A stretch of 64,000 nucleotides of DNA from Penium margaritaceum (GCA_023375785.1 SZWC01000562.1:249015-313014), one strand, 5' to 3'. Positions 10,473 through 23,039 are shown, counted from the stretch's first letter. Notes: generated from the sequence alone by a model not told the origin. Numbers and translations: made by a program.

Positions 10473-13400
10473 TCACCCTTCCTCTGCCGCACTCCTCATG
10501 CCGAATCCACGAATGCCTGCATAGTGCAAGTCGCTCTCCAGCGGCTTGGTCATGCAGTCAGCAAGCATGCTCTTTATTCCGCAGCGCTGTAAGTCCACCA
10601 CATTCTTCATGACCACATCACGTGAGTAGTGGTAACGTATGTCGATGTGCTTCGTTCGCCGGGAGATGATCTCGTCTTCAGCCATCGAGATGGTGCTCAT
10701 GTTGTCCACGTGTACGACTGTGGCATCCTGCTGTGGCACTGTCATTTTGCCAAGCAGGCTTCGTAGCCATTGAGTCTCCTTGCACACCTCAGACAGAGCA
10801 ACGTACTCTACCTCAGCCGTGGATACAGAAACACAATCCTGCTTCCTGTAGGCCCATGAGATGGCAGCGCCATTCAAGATGCAGACGTATCCAATGGTGG
10901 ATTTCCTGTCGTCGAGATTTCCTCCCCAGTCAGCATCGGTATAGCACTCTAGGCGAAGGGGATCCATTCCTTCTTGGCCTCCAAGGAGGAGGCCCATGTG
11001 ACGTGTCTTCTGCAGGTAGCGCAAGATGCGCTTGACTGCCTGCCAATGTTGTGGCCCAGGGTTGGCCACAAATCTGCTCACTTGTCCCACAGCATAGCAG
11101 ATGTCCGTACGAGTCCCTACCATGGCGTACATGATGCTACCCACGGCGGACTGGTAGGGGATGTCTTGCATCTCCCTTTGTTTTGCTTTGTTCCTTGGTG
11201 AAATGGAGGCCTTCAACTTTGTGTCGGTCGTCATTGGGGTGCTGACAGGTTTGCAGTCTTCCATGTGGTAGCACTTCAGTACCTCACCGATATACTCGGT
11301 TTGGTTGAGTTTGATGGTGCCTGCTACTCGGTTGCGGTGGATGGCAATCCCGAGGTAGAACTTGAGAGGACCCATGTGCTTCATCTTGAACCTTTTGCTG
11401 AGATCGGACTTCAAATCATCCAGCAGCTCGACCGAAGACGAGCAGATGATCAGATCATCCACATACAGCGCAACCAGCATCAGCCCTCTCCCATCATCGC
11501 GCACGTACATGCTCGGGTCATTCTGGCAATGCGCGAAGGAGAGGCCGGTCATGAAACCGTCGATCTCTTTTTACCACATCCTTGGGGCCTGTTTCAGCCC
11601 GTAGAGCGCTTTCACCAACTTGCACACCTTGCCCTTGGGAGCTTTGACTCCTTCGGGCACCTCCATCAGCACTTCCTTGTCAAGCTTCCCATAAAGGAAA
11701 GCTGTCTTGACGTCCATCTGGTGTATCTCCAAGTTCTTTGTGGCTGCAATGCCAAGGAGAGAGCGGATGGAGGCAAAGGTCACGATGGGCGCGAACGTCT
11801 CATCGTACTCGGAGCCCGGGCGTTGAGAGAACCCCTTAGCCACTACCCTTGCCTTGAACTTGTCGATGCTAGCGTCTTGCTTCTTCTTCACTCGGAGGAC
11901 CCAGTTGGATCCCACCACGTGGGCCTTGTTGGGTCTATCCACCAGCACCCACGTGCCGTTCTCGGCAATGGACGCGAGCTCGCTATCCACTGCCTCCTTC
12001 CACTTGGCCGCATCTGGGCCATTCATGGCCTCCGCCACTGTGGATGGCTCTCCTTGAGCTATGCACGACCAGCTAAGGCGGGTCCAATCATCCTCATACC
12101 GCAAAGGTGCTCTCTTTGATCGCAAACTGCGCCGGGTAGTGGTGCGGCTTCTTGCTTTGGTGCTGGTGCTTCCACAGGTGGTGGTTTGTTGTCGTTGTCG
12201 TCCTCATCATCAGAAGAGTCGTCAGACTCCAAGTCACACTCGGAAGCCCCGGACGCCTCGGTATTCACATCCATGTCAGATGCTGCATCATCCTCCACAG
12301 CTGCTCTCCCATTCCCACCACCTTCTGGCAAAGCGAGCCAGTTGTCGGGTGCTTGGTCTCCAGACTCAAGCAACACTATCCACTCTCTCGCTTTGGGAGC
12401 GAGGGTCGGGTCCATCAGCTCTCCCTTTCCAAGAGTGTGTTCGTCAAACACAACGTCGCGGCTCCTCACGAGCTTGCCTGCTGCCTGGTCCCAAAGCCGA
12501 TAGGCTTTGTGTGATGTCTTGTACCCAACCATGACGCACTTCCTAGAACACGTGTCAAGCTTACCTTCACCTTCTCCCGACTGGATCTTCACCCATGCAG
12601 TTGACCCGAACACCTTCAGATGAGATGCGTTGGGTTTCTTTCCCGACCATGCTTCCTGTGGGATCTTCAGCTGCTTGTCTTGCTCCTTTCTACGCTTTCG
12701 CAAGGCGGTCGATGATGTGAGGTTCAAGAGGTAGCAAGTCGTTGTTGCTGCTTCAGCCCAAAAGCGAGGTGGGAGCTTGGCATCGAAGAGCATGCTTCGT
12801 ACCATGCCGAGTAGGGTCTGGTTCATCCTCTCGGCAACCCCGTTGCTTTGGGGGTTGTAAGGAGTGGTTTGCTCGTGGTGGATGCCATGATGCTTGAGCC
12901 AAGGCTTGCATGCCTCAACTCACCCCCGTTGTCACTTTGGAGCATCTTCACCTTCTTGGATGTTTGCCGCTCCACCATGGCGACGAACTCGAGGAGCTTC
13001 TCCTTGACCTCTCCCTTTGTATTGAGGAAGTAGACCCACAACTTGCGGCTGTGGTCGTCAATGAAGGTCAGGAAGTACTTGCTTCCTCTGTTAGACGGTG
13101 TGTAGAAGGGTCCACACACGTCACTGTGTATCAGTTCCAAGACGTGCTCCGCTCATTGACCTCCTCTCCCAAACGGCTTCTTCTTTGCCTTCGCTTGGAG
13201 GCATGGTTCACACAATGCACACCCTCCGCCATGCTTCATTGTGCACCCTTCCATTCCGCGGACTACCTCTTGCTCTTGCATGTTTTGTAGCGTGCTGTTG
13301 GCCACATGTCCAAATCGCCAGTGCCACAGCTCTGCGTCAGTGTCCTTGGTTGATGTGGCGGCTGCAGCGGTCGCCGGTGGTGCATCCTTTGGCTTCGGTG

Positions 13401-14721
13401 CCATTGTCTTGGTGGCACATGCGAGTCCCTCATCCAACGCCTTGGTGACTTTGGTTTGAAGCACGTAGAGGCCGTCGACTCTTGGAACTTGAAGTATGAG
13501 ATCGTCTTTGATGTACAAAATCTGGATGTCCTCCTTTTTTAGGGCCACCGCTTCCTTGTTGGTGAACACCACTGTCCTGTTGTTGTCGGTGATTTGTGCG
13601 ACGGACAGCAAGTTGGCTGCGAAGGAGGGCATGTACACCACCTTTTTACGGTTGACGGCCTTCTCCGCACCATTCACGTTGAACGTGATCACCTTGTCCC
13701 CTTCCCCCATGGCTTGGACGACGCCGCCGTTTGCACACTTGATGCGCATGACAGATTTGGCCATGGAGACAAATCCACCCTTCTCTTTTGATGAGTGGTG
13801 GTTGGTGCCCGAGTCAAGGGCAAATTCCCCGGGCCTAGGGATTGCTGCGCCCTTCATGGGAAGCCCCCTAGCCATCATGTTGGTGAGCTCCTTCTTCTCC
13901 TTTCCACCTTTTTTCCCGCCTTCTTTCTTGGGACTACGGCAGTCCCTAGCTCAGTGCCCAGCCTTGCCACAGTTGTGACAGTTGCCGGGCTTCTTGGAAC
14001 TCTTCCCGCCACCATTGCCTTTCCCTTCACCGCCACTGCTTCCGCTGTTGTCTTGACTGGAGCGAGAGCTTGCACCTCGTCCACCGAAGCAAGAGGCATA
14101 GGCTGAGATGTTTGCCTCACTGCCACTGCGTCGCATGGACTCGCTGCGGACGTGTTTGGCGACAGCCTCGTACGTCAGATCTGCCTCTTTCCAACCACCA
14201 AATACGGTGATCAAGGACCCCCAGATTTCCGGTAGTGCCATTAGAAAGATCATGCCACGCATGTTGGAGTCAAGATTCCATTCCATTTGCTGGACCTCTT
14301 GCAGCACGTTGTCGAATGACTACAAAAATGCGGGTATCGATTCTCCTTCGCTCACCCTCATCGACATCAACCGTTGGAAGATGAAGAGTCGGTCTGCTAG
14401 GGCGTTTGATTGATGAACGTGTGCAAGTTTTACGTAGGCCTCAGCAGCCAACGTGCATCCTGTGATGTGGGAGTGTTGAGTCTCGTTGATGGACGTCACA
14501 AGAATGTCGAGAGCCATGTTGTTCTTCATCGTCCATGTTGCAAGTTCAGCCGCATGCGTCGTCACGGTCGCATCAGCTGGTGCTGTCTCGGTCCCTTTTA
14601 GGATGTCGAGGTAGCCACGCACGTTCATGACAATCTCAAACTGCCATTTCCACAAGGGAAACCCTGTCCACGTGAATTTGGACATACTCGCCTCAAGGCG
14701 GGCTTGACTCGGATCCGCCAT
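10473..14721 (-). pseudogene. copia copy B gag-pol (nearly full length)
   Basis: Gag begins at 14721 (MADPSQARLEAS). The zinc knuckle CHNCGKAGH...DC lies near 13980-13940. The protease is LDSGTNHHSS, near 13810, with its catalytic DSG intact. Integrase has CALCEPC, HSDVCGP, FIDDHS and SDNGGE, around 13200-12920. The integrase C-terminal part and an acidic linker follow (12826-12130). RT has VDSELASIAENGTWVLV, QMDVKTAFL, YGLKQAP and ALYVDDLIICSS. RNase H has YTDADWGG, STAEVEYVALSE and ADCMTKPL, ending at 10473. Damage consists of stops at 14320 (TAG), 13951 (TGA, in the knuckle), 13153 (TGA) and 11571 (TAA, replacing a Tyr codon), and 1-nt deletions near 12917 and 12135 relative to copy A. Catalytic residues are otherwise kept, so this is the best family reference in the window. 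Confidence 0.92.
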
Positions 14722-14766
14722 TTCCTGCGGTTGCTCGTCTTCTCTGCTTCGCTGCTACTCTGCTTT

Positions 14767-15043
14767 GTTGAGGCCGATGAGGCTGATGAGTCTGCTGACT
14801 GCGACCGTTGTCAAAGGTGCAGTTGGTTCCGTTGCATACCCCTCCCGTCGATGATCGCCTAAGGCGATGGTGCCGTTGTGAGAGAACGGACTCGGGGTCG
14901 TACCACCTTCTAAAAAGGGGTAGAGCTTAATCCCGTTGGGGCTCGAGGGTCTTGTCCAACATGGACAGAGCTGTTCCTCGTCCCCTAGTCCGCCACGTGC
15001 GCGCACCCTACCTGAAGAAGCCGATGGAGCCGATGGAGCAGAT
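14767..15043 (-). repeat. copia B leader repeat unit 1
   Basis: 277 bp, nearly identical to 15256-15532 and related to 3073-3341. It contains a minus-strand open frame in phase with gag, separated from the gag ATG by a single TAG (near 14755). It runs into the N gap. Confidence 0.85.
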
Positions 15044-15255
15044 NNNNNNNNNNNNNNNNNNNNNNNNNNNNNNNNNNNNNNNNNNNNNNNNNNNNNNNNN
15101 NNNNNNNNNNNNNNNNNNNNNNNNNNNNNNNNNNNNNNNNNNNNNNNNNNNNNNNNNNNNNNNNNNNNNNNNNNNNNNNNNNNNNNNNNNNNNNNNNNNN
15201 NNNNNNNNNNNNNNNNNNNNNNNNNNNNNNNNNNNNNNNNNNNNNNNNNNNNNNN
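15044..15255. other. assembly gap (212 N)
   Basis: A run of N between two near-identical 277-bp units. More units may be collapsed here. Confidence 1.
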
Positions 15256-15532
15256 GTTGAGGCCGATGAGGCTGATGAGGCTGCTGACTGCGACCGTTGT
15301 CAAAGGTGCAGTTGGTTCCGTTGCATACCCCTCCCGCCGATGATCGCCTAAGGCGATGGTGCCGTCGTGAGAGAACGGACTCGGGGTCGTACCACCTTCT
15401 AAAAAGGGGTAGAGCTTAATCCCGTTGGGGCTCGAGGGTCTTGTCCAACATGGACAGAGCTGTTCCTCGTCCCCTAGTCCGCCACGTGCGCGCACCCTAC
15501 CTGAAGAAGCCGATGGAGCCGATGGAGCAGAT
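15256..15532 (-). repeat. copia B leader repeat unit 2
   Basis: Second 277-bp unit, followed by short GATGGAGC[C/A] repeats to about 15555. Confidence 0.85.
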
Positions 15533-15559
15533 GGAGCCGTCTAATGGAGCAGATGGAGC

Positions 15560-17624
15560 CGTCCGCAAGCGAGTTTTCTAGCTGCAGGTCTGCCAGCTGA
15601 GAGACCTCATGACGCCACTTGTGAAGGTACTGCGGGTGGCAGATTCTCTAGGAGGACAGCCAGGGGAGATGTACGAGGCTCTGCTTGACTGCACCTCTGA
15701 GTTGAAGGCGCTGTTGACAAGCCGGGGCTGGAAGCCGGCTAAGGTGGACAATGCGCCTGTGAAGTATGCAATGCAACGTCTTGTGAAGCGGTGGAAGAAT
15801 GACATGGGCTGTCCCCTCTATGCTGCAGCCCGACGAGTGCGCATTTTGGGAATGACCTTGGGGGGGATGTCGAGATGGTTCAGGCGTGGGCTGCAGTGGT
15901 TGAGACACAGGTTCCTGAGAAGAAACGGGACAACCTGCAGAGCCAGCTTGAAGCCTTCCAGCTTGGCCGTGTGACACCCGAGGCCATTCCCCTGACCACA
16001 AAGCGGCTGAGTGACAAGGCTCGTGCCACGGTTGCCAAGGTGGTGACAGGCGTGCTCAAGCCCTTTGAGTGTGCATCGCTGCACCTTGCTCACCTGCCGG
16101 CCCTGCCTGAGCTGGCTATCCGGTTGCTGGCGCATCCCGCCTCTTCGTCAGACTGCGAGCGTGTCTTCTCAACACACTAGCTGATCCACACCGCACGTCG
16201 TAACTGACTGAAAGTGAGCACCTTGGAGATGTTGGTACGGTGCAATGTGCGCCTACGCCATCAGTACAAAGCAAGCAAGGGGCGGTGCAAGAAACCAAGC
16301 TTTCTGGTCCCGGATAACTCAGCGAGCGAGGATGATGGAGACATTGTTCCAGATGTTGAAGACAAGGAGGAGGAGATGGAAGAGGAGGAGAAACATAGCT
16401 CGGATGAAATGGAAGATGAGGAGGAGGTTGTGGTAGAGGGGGAAGAGGACGAGGAGCAGGAGGAGAATGATGCAGTAGATGTGGAGCAGCAGGAGAAGAT
16501 CCGTGAAGCACATGGTAGAGATCCCCCCTCATTTGCTTGGACTGTTCGCACTCGGGCTGATGTGGAAGCCCTCATTGAGGAGGTTGGGCAGATTTCTGGC
16601 TGTGGTCATGGCTGTCGGGCTAGAGAAGAGGAAGGGACAGGAGGGGAAGAAGAGGAAGGGGGGGGAGTAGGATGCGGGTGAGGAAGGAGAGAACAAGGCT
16701 GCTACAGGTGAAGGAGAGGAAGAGGGAGCTCGAGATGAAGTTGCAAATGAGGAAGGAGCGGGAGAGGAAGGAAATGAAGGGGAGGGGAATGGGGAAGGAG
16801 ATGGGATAGATGAGAATGAGGAAGAAGATGGTGGAGATGAGGAGGGGGCTGAAGATGGTGGGGTTGAGGAGGGGGCAGAAGAGGAAGGCAGGGAGGAGGA
16901 GGATGAAGGGGAATGGATGAATGGACAGGGTTTGGAGGATGCTGAAGAAGCAGGTGGAGGAGGAGCGGAGAATGGAGATGGGGAATGTGGAGAAGCAGAG
17001 GGGAGGGGAGCATCAGATAAGCATCCTGCCACAAAGGGTGGCTCTGCACCGGGCTCCAGCTCCAAGACAGCAAGCAATGCTGGAAGTAGCCTGAAAGGAA
17101 AAGGAGCAGGGCTGAGAGCTCGGAGTGCAGCAAGCAACATGGCGCGCAGTGTAGCAGGTGGCAAGGCTGCTGGTGGAGTAGCTTATGAGTCTTCTGCTGG
17201 AGCAGCCTCAAAGGCTGCTGGTGGAGCAGCCTCAAAGGCTGCTGGTGGAGCAGCCTCTAAGGCTGCTGGTGGAGCAACCTCTAAGGCTGCTGGTGGAGCA
17301 GCCTCTAAGGCTGCTGGTGGAGCAGCCTCAAAGGCTGCTGGTGGAGCAGCCTCAAAGGCTGCTGGTGGAGCAGCCTCTAAGGCTGCTGGTGGAGCAACCT
17401 CTAAGGCTGCTGGTGGAGCAGCCTCTAAGGCCGCTGGTGGATCAGCCTCTAAGGCTGCTGGTGGAGCAGCCTCTAAGGCTGCCGGTGGAGCAGCCTCTAA
17501 GGCAACTCGTGGTGTAGTCTCTAAGGCTGCTATTGCAAGAACAGGCAGGGGGAAGCGGGCCACTGAAGCACCTGCTGACAAGGCTGTGAACAATGGATCC
17601 AAGCATCTCAGGGCAGGGCGTTAG
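15560..17624 (+). pseudogene. hAT transposase, C-terminal half, with acidic and Ala/Lys-rich tail
   Basis: Residues such as LRVADSLGGQPGEMYEA and a conserved RW..D...PLYAAA block (15609-15870) belong to the hAT catalytic-domain C-terminal part. LAHLPALPELAIRLLAHPAS with SSSDCERVFS (about 16080-16170) is the hAT dimerisation motif, followed by LIHTARRN. The frame shifts by 1 nt at a G7 run (about 15861) and again at a G8 run (about 16658). In-frame stops interrupt the dimerisation region at about 16178 and 16205. A tail then follows: Glu/Asp-rich (about 16310-16950), then Ala/Ser/Lys/Gly repeats, ending RAGR at 17624. The BED finger and N-terminal catalytic half are missing. The tail may belong to the transposase or be a fusion. 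Both shifts fall in homopolymers, so sequencing error is possible. Confidence 0.75.
17195..17520 (+). repeat. 24-bp tandem repeat coding AASKAAGG
   Basis: About 13 units of an 8-codon repeat inside the hAT tail. The fourth and ninth units carry the same Ala-to-Thr change. 17221-17280 and 17341-17400 are identical, so a five-unit (120-bp) block was duplicated. Confidence 0.93.
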
Positions 17625-18060
17625 AGGCACATGAGGAGGGAGACTGGGGGGGAGGGGGATGAGGGAGGGGTGTGGGTGTTGTAAACCCCGTTACTTATCC
17701 ATGTTGCATGTCTCCATTGCGTGATTTAGACTCCTCATTTGCCTCCATTTCTTTCTCTGCAGCTGGTAGGTTATGAATGGGGTAGCCAGTGCATCTAAGC
17801 TTCCTTCCATGCGTTGCATGAGGCCCATGTGTCAAGGGCATGAAGCAAGGTGATTGTGACAGTAGAATGCAGTTGTGACAGCCAAAACGTGTTGCCAAGT
17901 TGTGAATGCCAAGCTGCCAACATGTGAAATTAGGGGACAAATGAAAGGCACATTGTATTCCTTTGTAACATGGTGTTCATGGTAATGAACAGAGGTGGTG
18001 ACTTGTGAGCACAATGGGATGCCAATACTTTGATAGGTTACAAATTTTCAAGTTGCAAAC
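17625..18060. other. no recognisable feature
   Basis: Follows the hAT tail stop. No terminal inverted repeat, gene or RNA is recognised. Confidence 0.5.
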
Positions 18061-18204
18061 CCCCTCTCCCTGCCCACCAACCTCACCCTCTGAGGTTTCT
18101 CAGTCCGGGGTGACAGGGGTGGACGATGTGCCGCTGTGAGGGGGGGGTCACATCGATGTACCGCGGTGCACATTGATGTGCCGATGTTCGGGGTTGCCAG
18201 GTCA

Positions 18205-21200
18205 ACATAGCCTCTTGCACCACCGTTGGCTCTTGCAGCGGCACGCGCAGCTCCCCCAGCAACCTGTGGAGCCACACCGCCTCCTTGACCGCCTCGTCCA
18301 GCACAATGTACTCTAATTCCACTGAGAAGGTGGCGACGCAGTCCTGCTTCCTGCTGCACCACAAGACCGCTACACCAGCGAGGAAGAACACGTCGTCGAA
18401 TGTGGACTTCTGCTTGTGCACATTGCCAGCATAGTCTGCATGTGTGTAGCAGACCAGACGCAAAGGGTCTGCCCATCCTTTCCCATCAAACCTCTGGCGC
18501 GCGTGCTGCGTTGGCTGCAGGTCGCGGAGGATGCACTTGACAGCCTGTCAGTATAGTGGCCCTGGATGGGCCACATGCCTTCTCACTTGGCCCACCGCGT
18601 AGGCCAGGTCCGGTCAAGTCGCCACCATGGCGTACATGAGGCTGCCCACCGCAGATTGGTAGGGCACCCATGCCATATCCTCCCGCTCTTCATTTGTTTG
18701 CGGCACCATTGTTGCACTCAGTTCACAGGTCGTAGAGACAGGACTGCACACTGGTTTGCTGTCCTCCATGCCGTGCCACTTCATCACATCGGCCACGTAT
18801 TTGGCCTGCCCCAGCTCAAGCATGCGTGCCCTCTGGTTCTGCGTAACTCTCACCCCGAGGTAGAACTCCACCTCCCCCATGTCCGACATCTGGAACCTTT
18901 TTCTCAACTACTCTTTCAGCTATTGTAGAATTGGCATGTCTGAGGAGCACAACATCAGTTCGTCCACATAGAGTGCGACGACCTAATGGAGCTTCTCGTT
19001 GCGCCGCACGTACACTTTATGATCCGCCTCACAGCGCTTGAAGCCAAGCTGTTCCATGAAGCTGCCCATTTGTTGGTACCAACATGTAGGTGATTGTTTT
19101 AGCCCATACAAGGACTTCCGTACCTTGCACACCTTGCCCTCCGCTGCCTCCACCCCCTCCCACACCTCCATGTAGATTTTGTTGTCAATGATGCCATTGA
19201 CGAAGGCCATCTTTATGTCCATTTGGTGAAGCTCCATGTCCTTCGCCCGCCACCGCAAGGATCGTCCGGATGCTTGTGAACTTGGCGACAGGGGCGAACG
19301 TCTCATCATAGTGCTCGCCCTTACGCTGTGCATACCCCTTCGCCACTAGCCTCACCTTGTACTTGTCCACCACACCTTCTTTCGTGAACTTGGTCTTGAA
19401 GTCCCACTTGGAGCAGATGAACTTTGCATCTTTCTGCCTGTCAACCAGCTCCCACATATTTTTTTCACCAATGGACGCCAACTCCGACTTGATGGAGGCG
19501 TCCCACTGCTCCCCCTCGGGCCGTGCAATCGCCTCTTACACGGTCATTGGCTCTGTTGATGCAGCCAGCATGTACCATGTCATGCGAATCCATTGACCGG
19601 TGCCTGTGTCAAAATGCTTCCTTGCTCTCTGCTGCCTCCTGCTGCGGCGTGGCAATTTTGGTGGCGTCTTGTAGCTCTTCTGCAATCCTTCCGAATCTAC
19701 CTGCTCCGGTGAATCATTGACCGGACGACTACCCGAGGATCTCTCCCGCTCCAGTGAACCATCGACCGGATGAGTGGCACATCCAAAGGATTTCTCTTTG
19801 ACGCCCGACGCGAACTACAGTGGGAGTGCGCGCTTTGGCACCCGCGGTGCCTCCTTCAACGAATCTTCCCGCCGGATCTCCAGCCCAGCTGCATCATGGT
19901 CGGAGTCCTCAACATTGGCTGTTGCACCTACCGCACTGCCGTGCATCGATGCCGCATCATCAACCACCGCGTCCGCTGGCTCCTCCTCGTAGTCAAGGAG
20001 CTGGAAGCACTCCCCCTGTTTTGGAGTGTTTCCAACGCTCATGTCGCTGTTGCTGCTGTTGAAGCTCTGCTGCTCGTCGAAATTGACGTCACGGCTGCAG
20101 ATGATCTCTTGCGTCCGCGGATCCCAGAGCCAATATGCATTTTGCGCGCTCTCGTTGCCAAGGAACAAGCACCGGCTTCGCGCGTGGTTCCAACTTGCTG
20201 TTGCGTCATCGTGCTGCTTCCACCATCGCATGTGCCTTGCACCCAAACACCTTCAGGTGCACCACGTTTGGCTTGAGCCTGCTCCAAGCTTCCTGTGGCA
20301 TCTTCCAGCCCCCCTCACCCTTCAGCACCGCTGTTGGGTTGAGGTTGATTCCCACTTGATGCCCTGCTGCTTCATCCACCCACTGCAGCCCACGTACTCT
20401 CTGCCATTGCCACTGCGTAGCGCTTTGACATTTTGGCCAGTCTGCCTCTCCACCGCTGCGATGTACTCCTTCAACCGGTCCAAGACCTCGCCTTTCCACT
20501 TCATGAAGTACACGCAGAGCTTCTTGCTGCAGTCATCGATGAAGGTGACGTGGTATCTCAAGCCACTATTTGACGGTGTTTTGAATGGTCCGCACATGTC
20601 GCTGTGCATGACCTCCAGCAAGTCCTCTGTGTGAGCCTCGTTCTCGTTTAACGACTTCCGCTGCGCCTTGCCCAAAATGCAAGGCTCGCACATTTTTTGC
20701 GTTGCTGCATCTACTGCCGCGTCTGGTACACCGTCCATGACGAGGCCGCAAACCATGTCGCGCTTCGCCATCTCCTTAATGGTTGCAGGAGCTGAATGCC
20801 CCAACGGCCGGTGCCAAAGCTCCAGATCAACGCTTCCTCCCTTGGCCATTTTGAGGACGTGCTCTTGCAAATCAGTTGTGTTGGATGCCGCGGGGACCAC
20901 CTTGGTCTCCACGATGTAGAGACCGCCCTCGCGCTTTGCCTCTAGCACAACCTCGCCGTTGCTGTTGATGTGCACGACTATGCCTTTTCTATGGAAGAGC
21001 ACATCATTCCCCTTGTCCATAAAGACGGCCTACACTCAAGGTGCCAGCCAGGACGGGGATGTGCTGCACATCACGGATTGTGCACAGCTCCTTATTACCG
21101 CCCACCACGACTTCCACCTTCACGTTGCCTTGGCAGGTCACCGGCTCGACTTTGTCGTTTGTGACCACCATTGTCTTGGAGGACTTCTCGTAGGTGAAGA

Positions 21201-22080
21201 AACCCACCTTCTCAACTTGGGTGTGCTCCTTGGCCCCGGAATCCAGGCACCGCCTGTTGGCCTTCTTGAGGAAGTGATTCTTGTTGCCGTTGACAAGCGA
21301 CCTGCCATTGGTGTTTCTGCCGCCGGCCTTCACTTCCTCCTGGCACTCATGGACCCAATGGCCCTCCTTATTGGTAAGGGGCACACCTTTCTTGGCACCT
21401 TTCTTGCTGTCGCCCTCTCCACCGTTTCCTTTGCATCCGCTCCCGCCGCCATGAGTTTTGGTGAAGAGGACCGATGAGGAAGACGAGGACTCCCCGCAAC
21501 TCCGGCACTACACCTCGTTGCGGATGCACTCTATGACCACGCCATAGGTGAGCTTGTCCTCCGACCGCCCTTCGAGGACGGTGATGAGTGGAACCCAACT
21601 GTCAGGTAGGGCCATGAGGAGGGCCATCGCATACAGCTGCATGTCGATCTTCCATCCCACGTCATTGCGTTGCAAGGCGAGCGACTCGATCTGCCGCATG
21701 GTGGAGATGACATCATCTCCCTTCTCGATTCTCATTATGAGGACCTGCTTCATCACAAAGATTTTGTTCGTGAGCGACTTGGATTGGTGGATGGCGCAGA
21801 GCTTTTTCCAAGCTTTGGCTTCTAGCTTGCAGCCTTGGAAGTAGCCCCACTACAACTTGGCTGTCCTGGACACGAGGAGCATGAGCTCCTTCGTGTTCTT
21901 CTTTTTGAAGGCCTGCTTCTCCGCCTCCGCAGCAGTTGCCTCTACGATTGCACCCTTTCCCAACATGACGTCCAGCAGCCCCTTATGCACGATGTACAGC
22001 TGGAACTTCCACCTCCATAGCCCAAAGCCTGGGCCATCCACATACTTCTGAATGGTCTGTGTCTCCTTCTGCACCATTGG
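18205..22080 (-). pseudogene. copia element C gag-pol (degenerate, 3' truncated in RNase H)
   Basis: A second copia family. Gag (GFGLWRWKFQLYIVHKGLLD) starts at 22077 and runs to about 21500, with stops near 21850 and 21508. The knuckle near 21370 has lost its first two Cys (only GHWVHEC remains). Protease keeps CLDSGA (about 21260). Integrase at 21020-20322 has HSDMCGP and FIDDCS, but SGNGREY replaces the usual SDNGGEY, so a catalytic Asp is lost. About 150 bp is deleted near 20345, before NPTAVLKG. The integrase tail ends near 19815. RT runs 19560-18610 with HQMDIKMAF and YGLKQSP, and its active site is YVDE (18959-18970) instead of YVDD. RNase H (YTHADYAGN) breaks off near 18205. 18060-18200 is unrelated. 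Confidence 0.85.
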
Positions 22081-23039
22081 TATAGCTTCTAATCCAGCGG
22101 GTTCTCAGAACGTCATGGCGATGTCCACGATAACGATCCCGTGCGCTGCGGAAGAGGTGAACATTCGAGACGATCAAAATTGTAGGCCCATAATCCTTTT
22201 TCAGGAGGAATCTGCGGGATGCAGTCCCGACGTTCATCTGATCGTCTCTTGGTGGTTCATGTCTTCTGTTTGGGGCAAATCTGAGACTGAGCGTGAGCTT
22301 TATAGTCGCCTCATACTATGTGAGCAGGCATTTTGAGACAGTAAATTTTGCGAAGGGAATAGCACAACTTTTCATTAGGTTTTGGACATGATCACAAAAT
22401 TTGTAGGGCTAGTCATGGGATTTCCAACGCACCAAACTGTACGCGACTTGGCCAAGCATAGCCTTAGTTACGCTTGCCGAAGCGCAGGTCTCAGCCAGTA
22501 CAGAAACGCCTAATGCTTCCATGGTGTTCACACGTCGTGGCGCCTTTCTTCACGTGCAAAGCACCTTTCCCAAGGCGCATGTCCCATTGCACGTGGTGTA
22601 GGGTTCCCCTGCACTATTTCTATGCACAATTCCCACTTTTGGGTCGAGTTTGGTGATGGGGTGTGACGAGGTTCGAAACCTGTCTGCGGACCTGTAGTCA
22701 GATTTTTTACAACAAAACAAGTAACAAAACGTATTATTGAGTTTCAGACGCCGAGCCAGGATTTTGGCTAAGTCCCTCAGTAACATAATGCAGTACAGGA
22801 TCCGGTGGATTATCCACCGGATGCCTTGGCAGACCTTCCGGAGAAAAATCTTCAGATGGAACTTTTGTTACTCGGTCCGGTCGATTATCCATTGGATTTC
22901 GAGTCGCAGTCGGCTCCAGGAGCCGCTGCGTACACCCCAACTTTGGAAGGCCATATTCCCCTCGATACTTGTCCGATTCCGGTGAAACAACTTGCACCAG
23001 ATTAAGCGACCTGTAAAACTTAAGGGGCAATCATCTATT
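22081..23039. other. no recognisable gene
   Basis: No coding similarity seen. A Pol III B-box-like palindrome GGTTCGAAACC (22670-22680) precedes a T6 run at 22703-22708, but no A box is evident. Confidence 0.4.

Larger units (their letters stand above)
10252..15555 (-). mobile_element. Ty1/copia retrotransposon copy B (3' LTR present, 5' end lost)
   Basis: Contains the 3' LTR, PPT, full-length gag-pol and two leader units separated by an assembly gap. The 5' LTR is not found. Beyond 15555 the sequence changes to an hAT transposase remnant. Same family as copy A. Confidence 0.85.

Noticed and set aside
16529-17164. Minus-strand 211-codon Ser/Pro-rich frame
   Set aside because: Antisense shadow of the acidic tail of the hAT frame.
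17183-17602. Minus-strand 139-codon Ala/Pro repeat frame
   Set aside because: Antisense of the AASKAAGG repeat.
17740-17765. Splice-acceptor-like TTTCTTTCTCTGCAG
   Set aside because: No open frame or donor site to pair with it.
22637-22708. tRNA or SINE candidate with B box GGTTCGAAACC and T6
   Set aside because: No convincing A box or cloverleaf; the B box alone is palindromic and may be chance.
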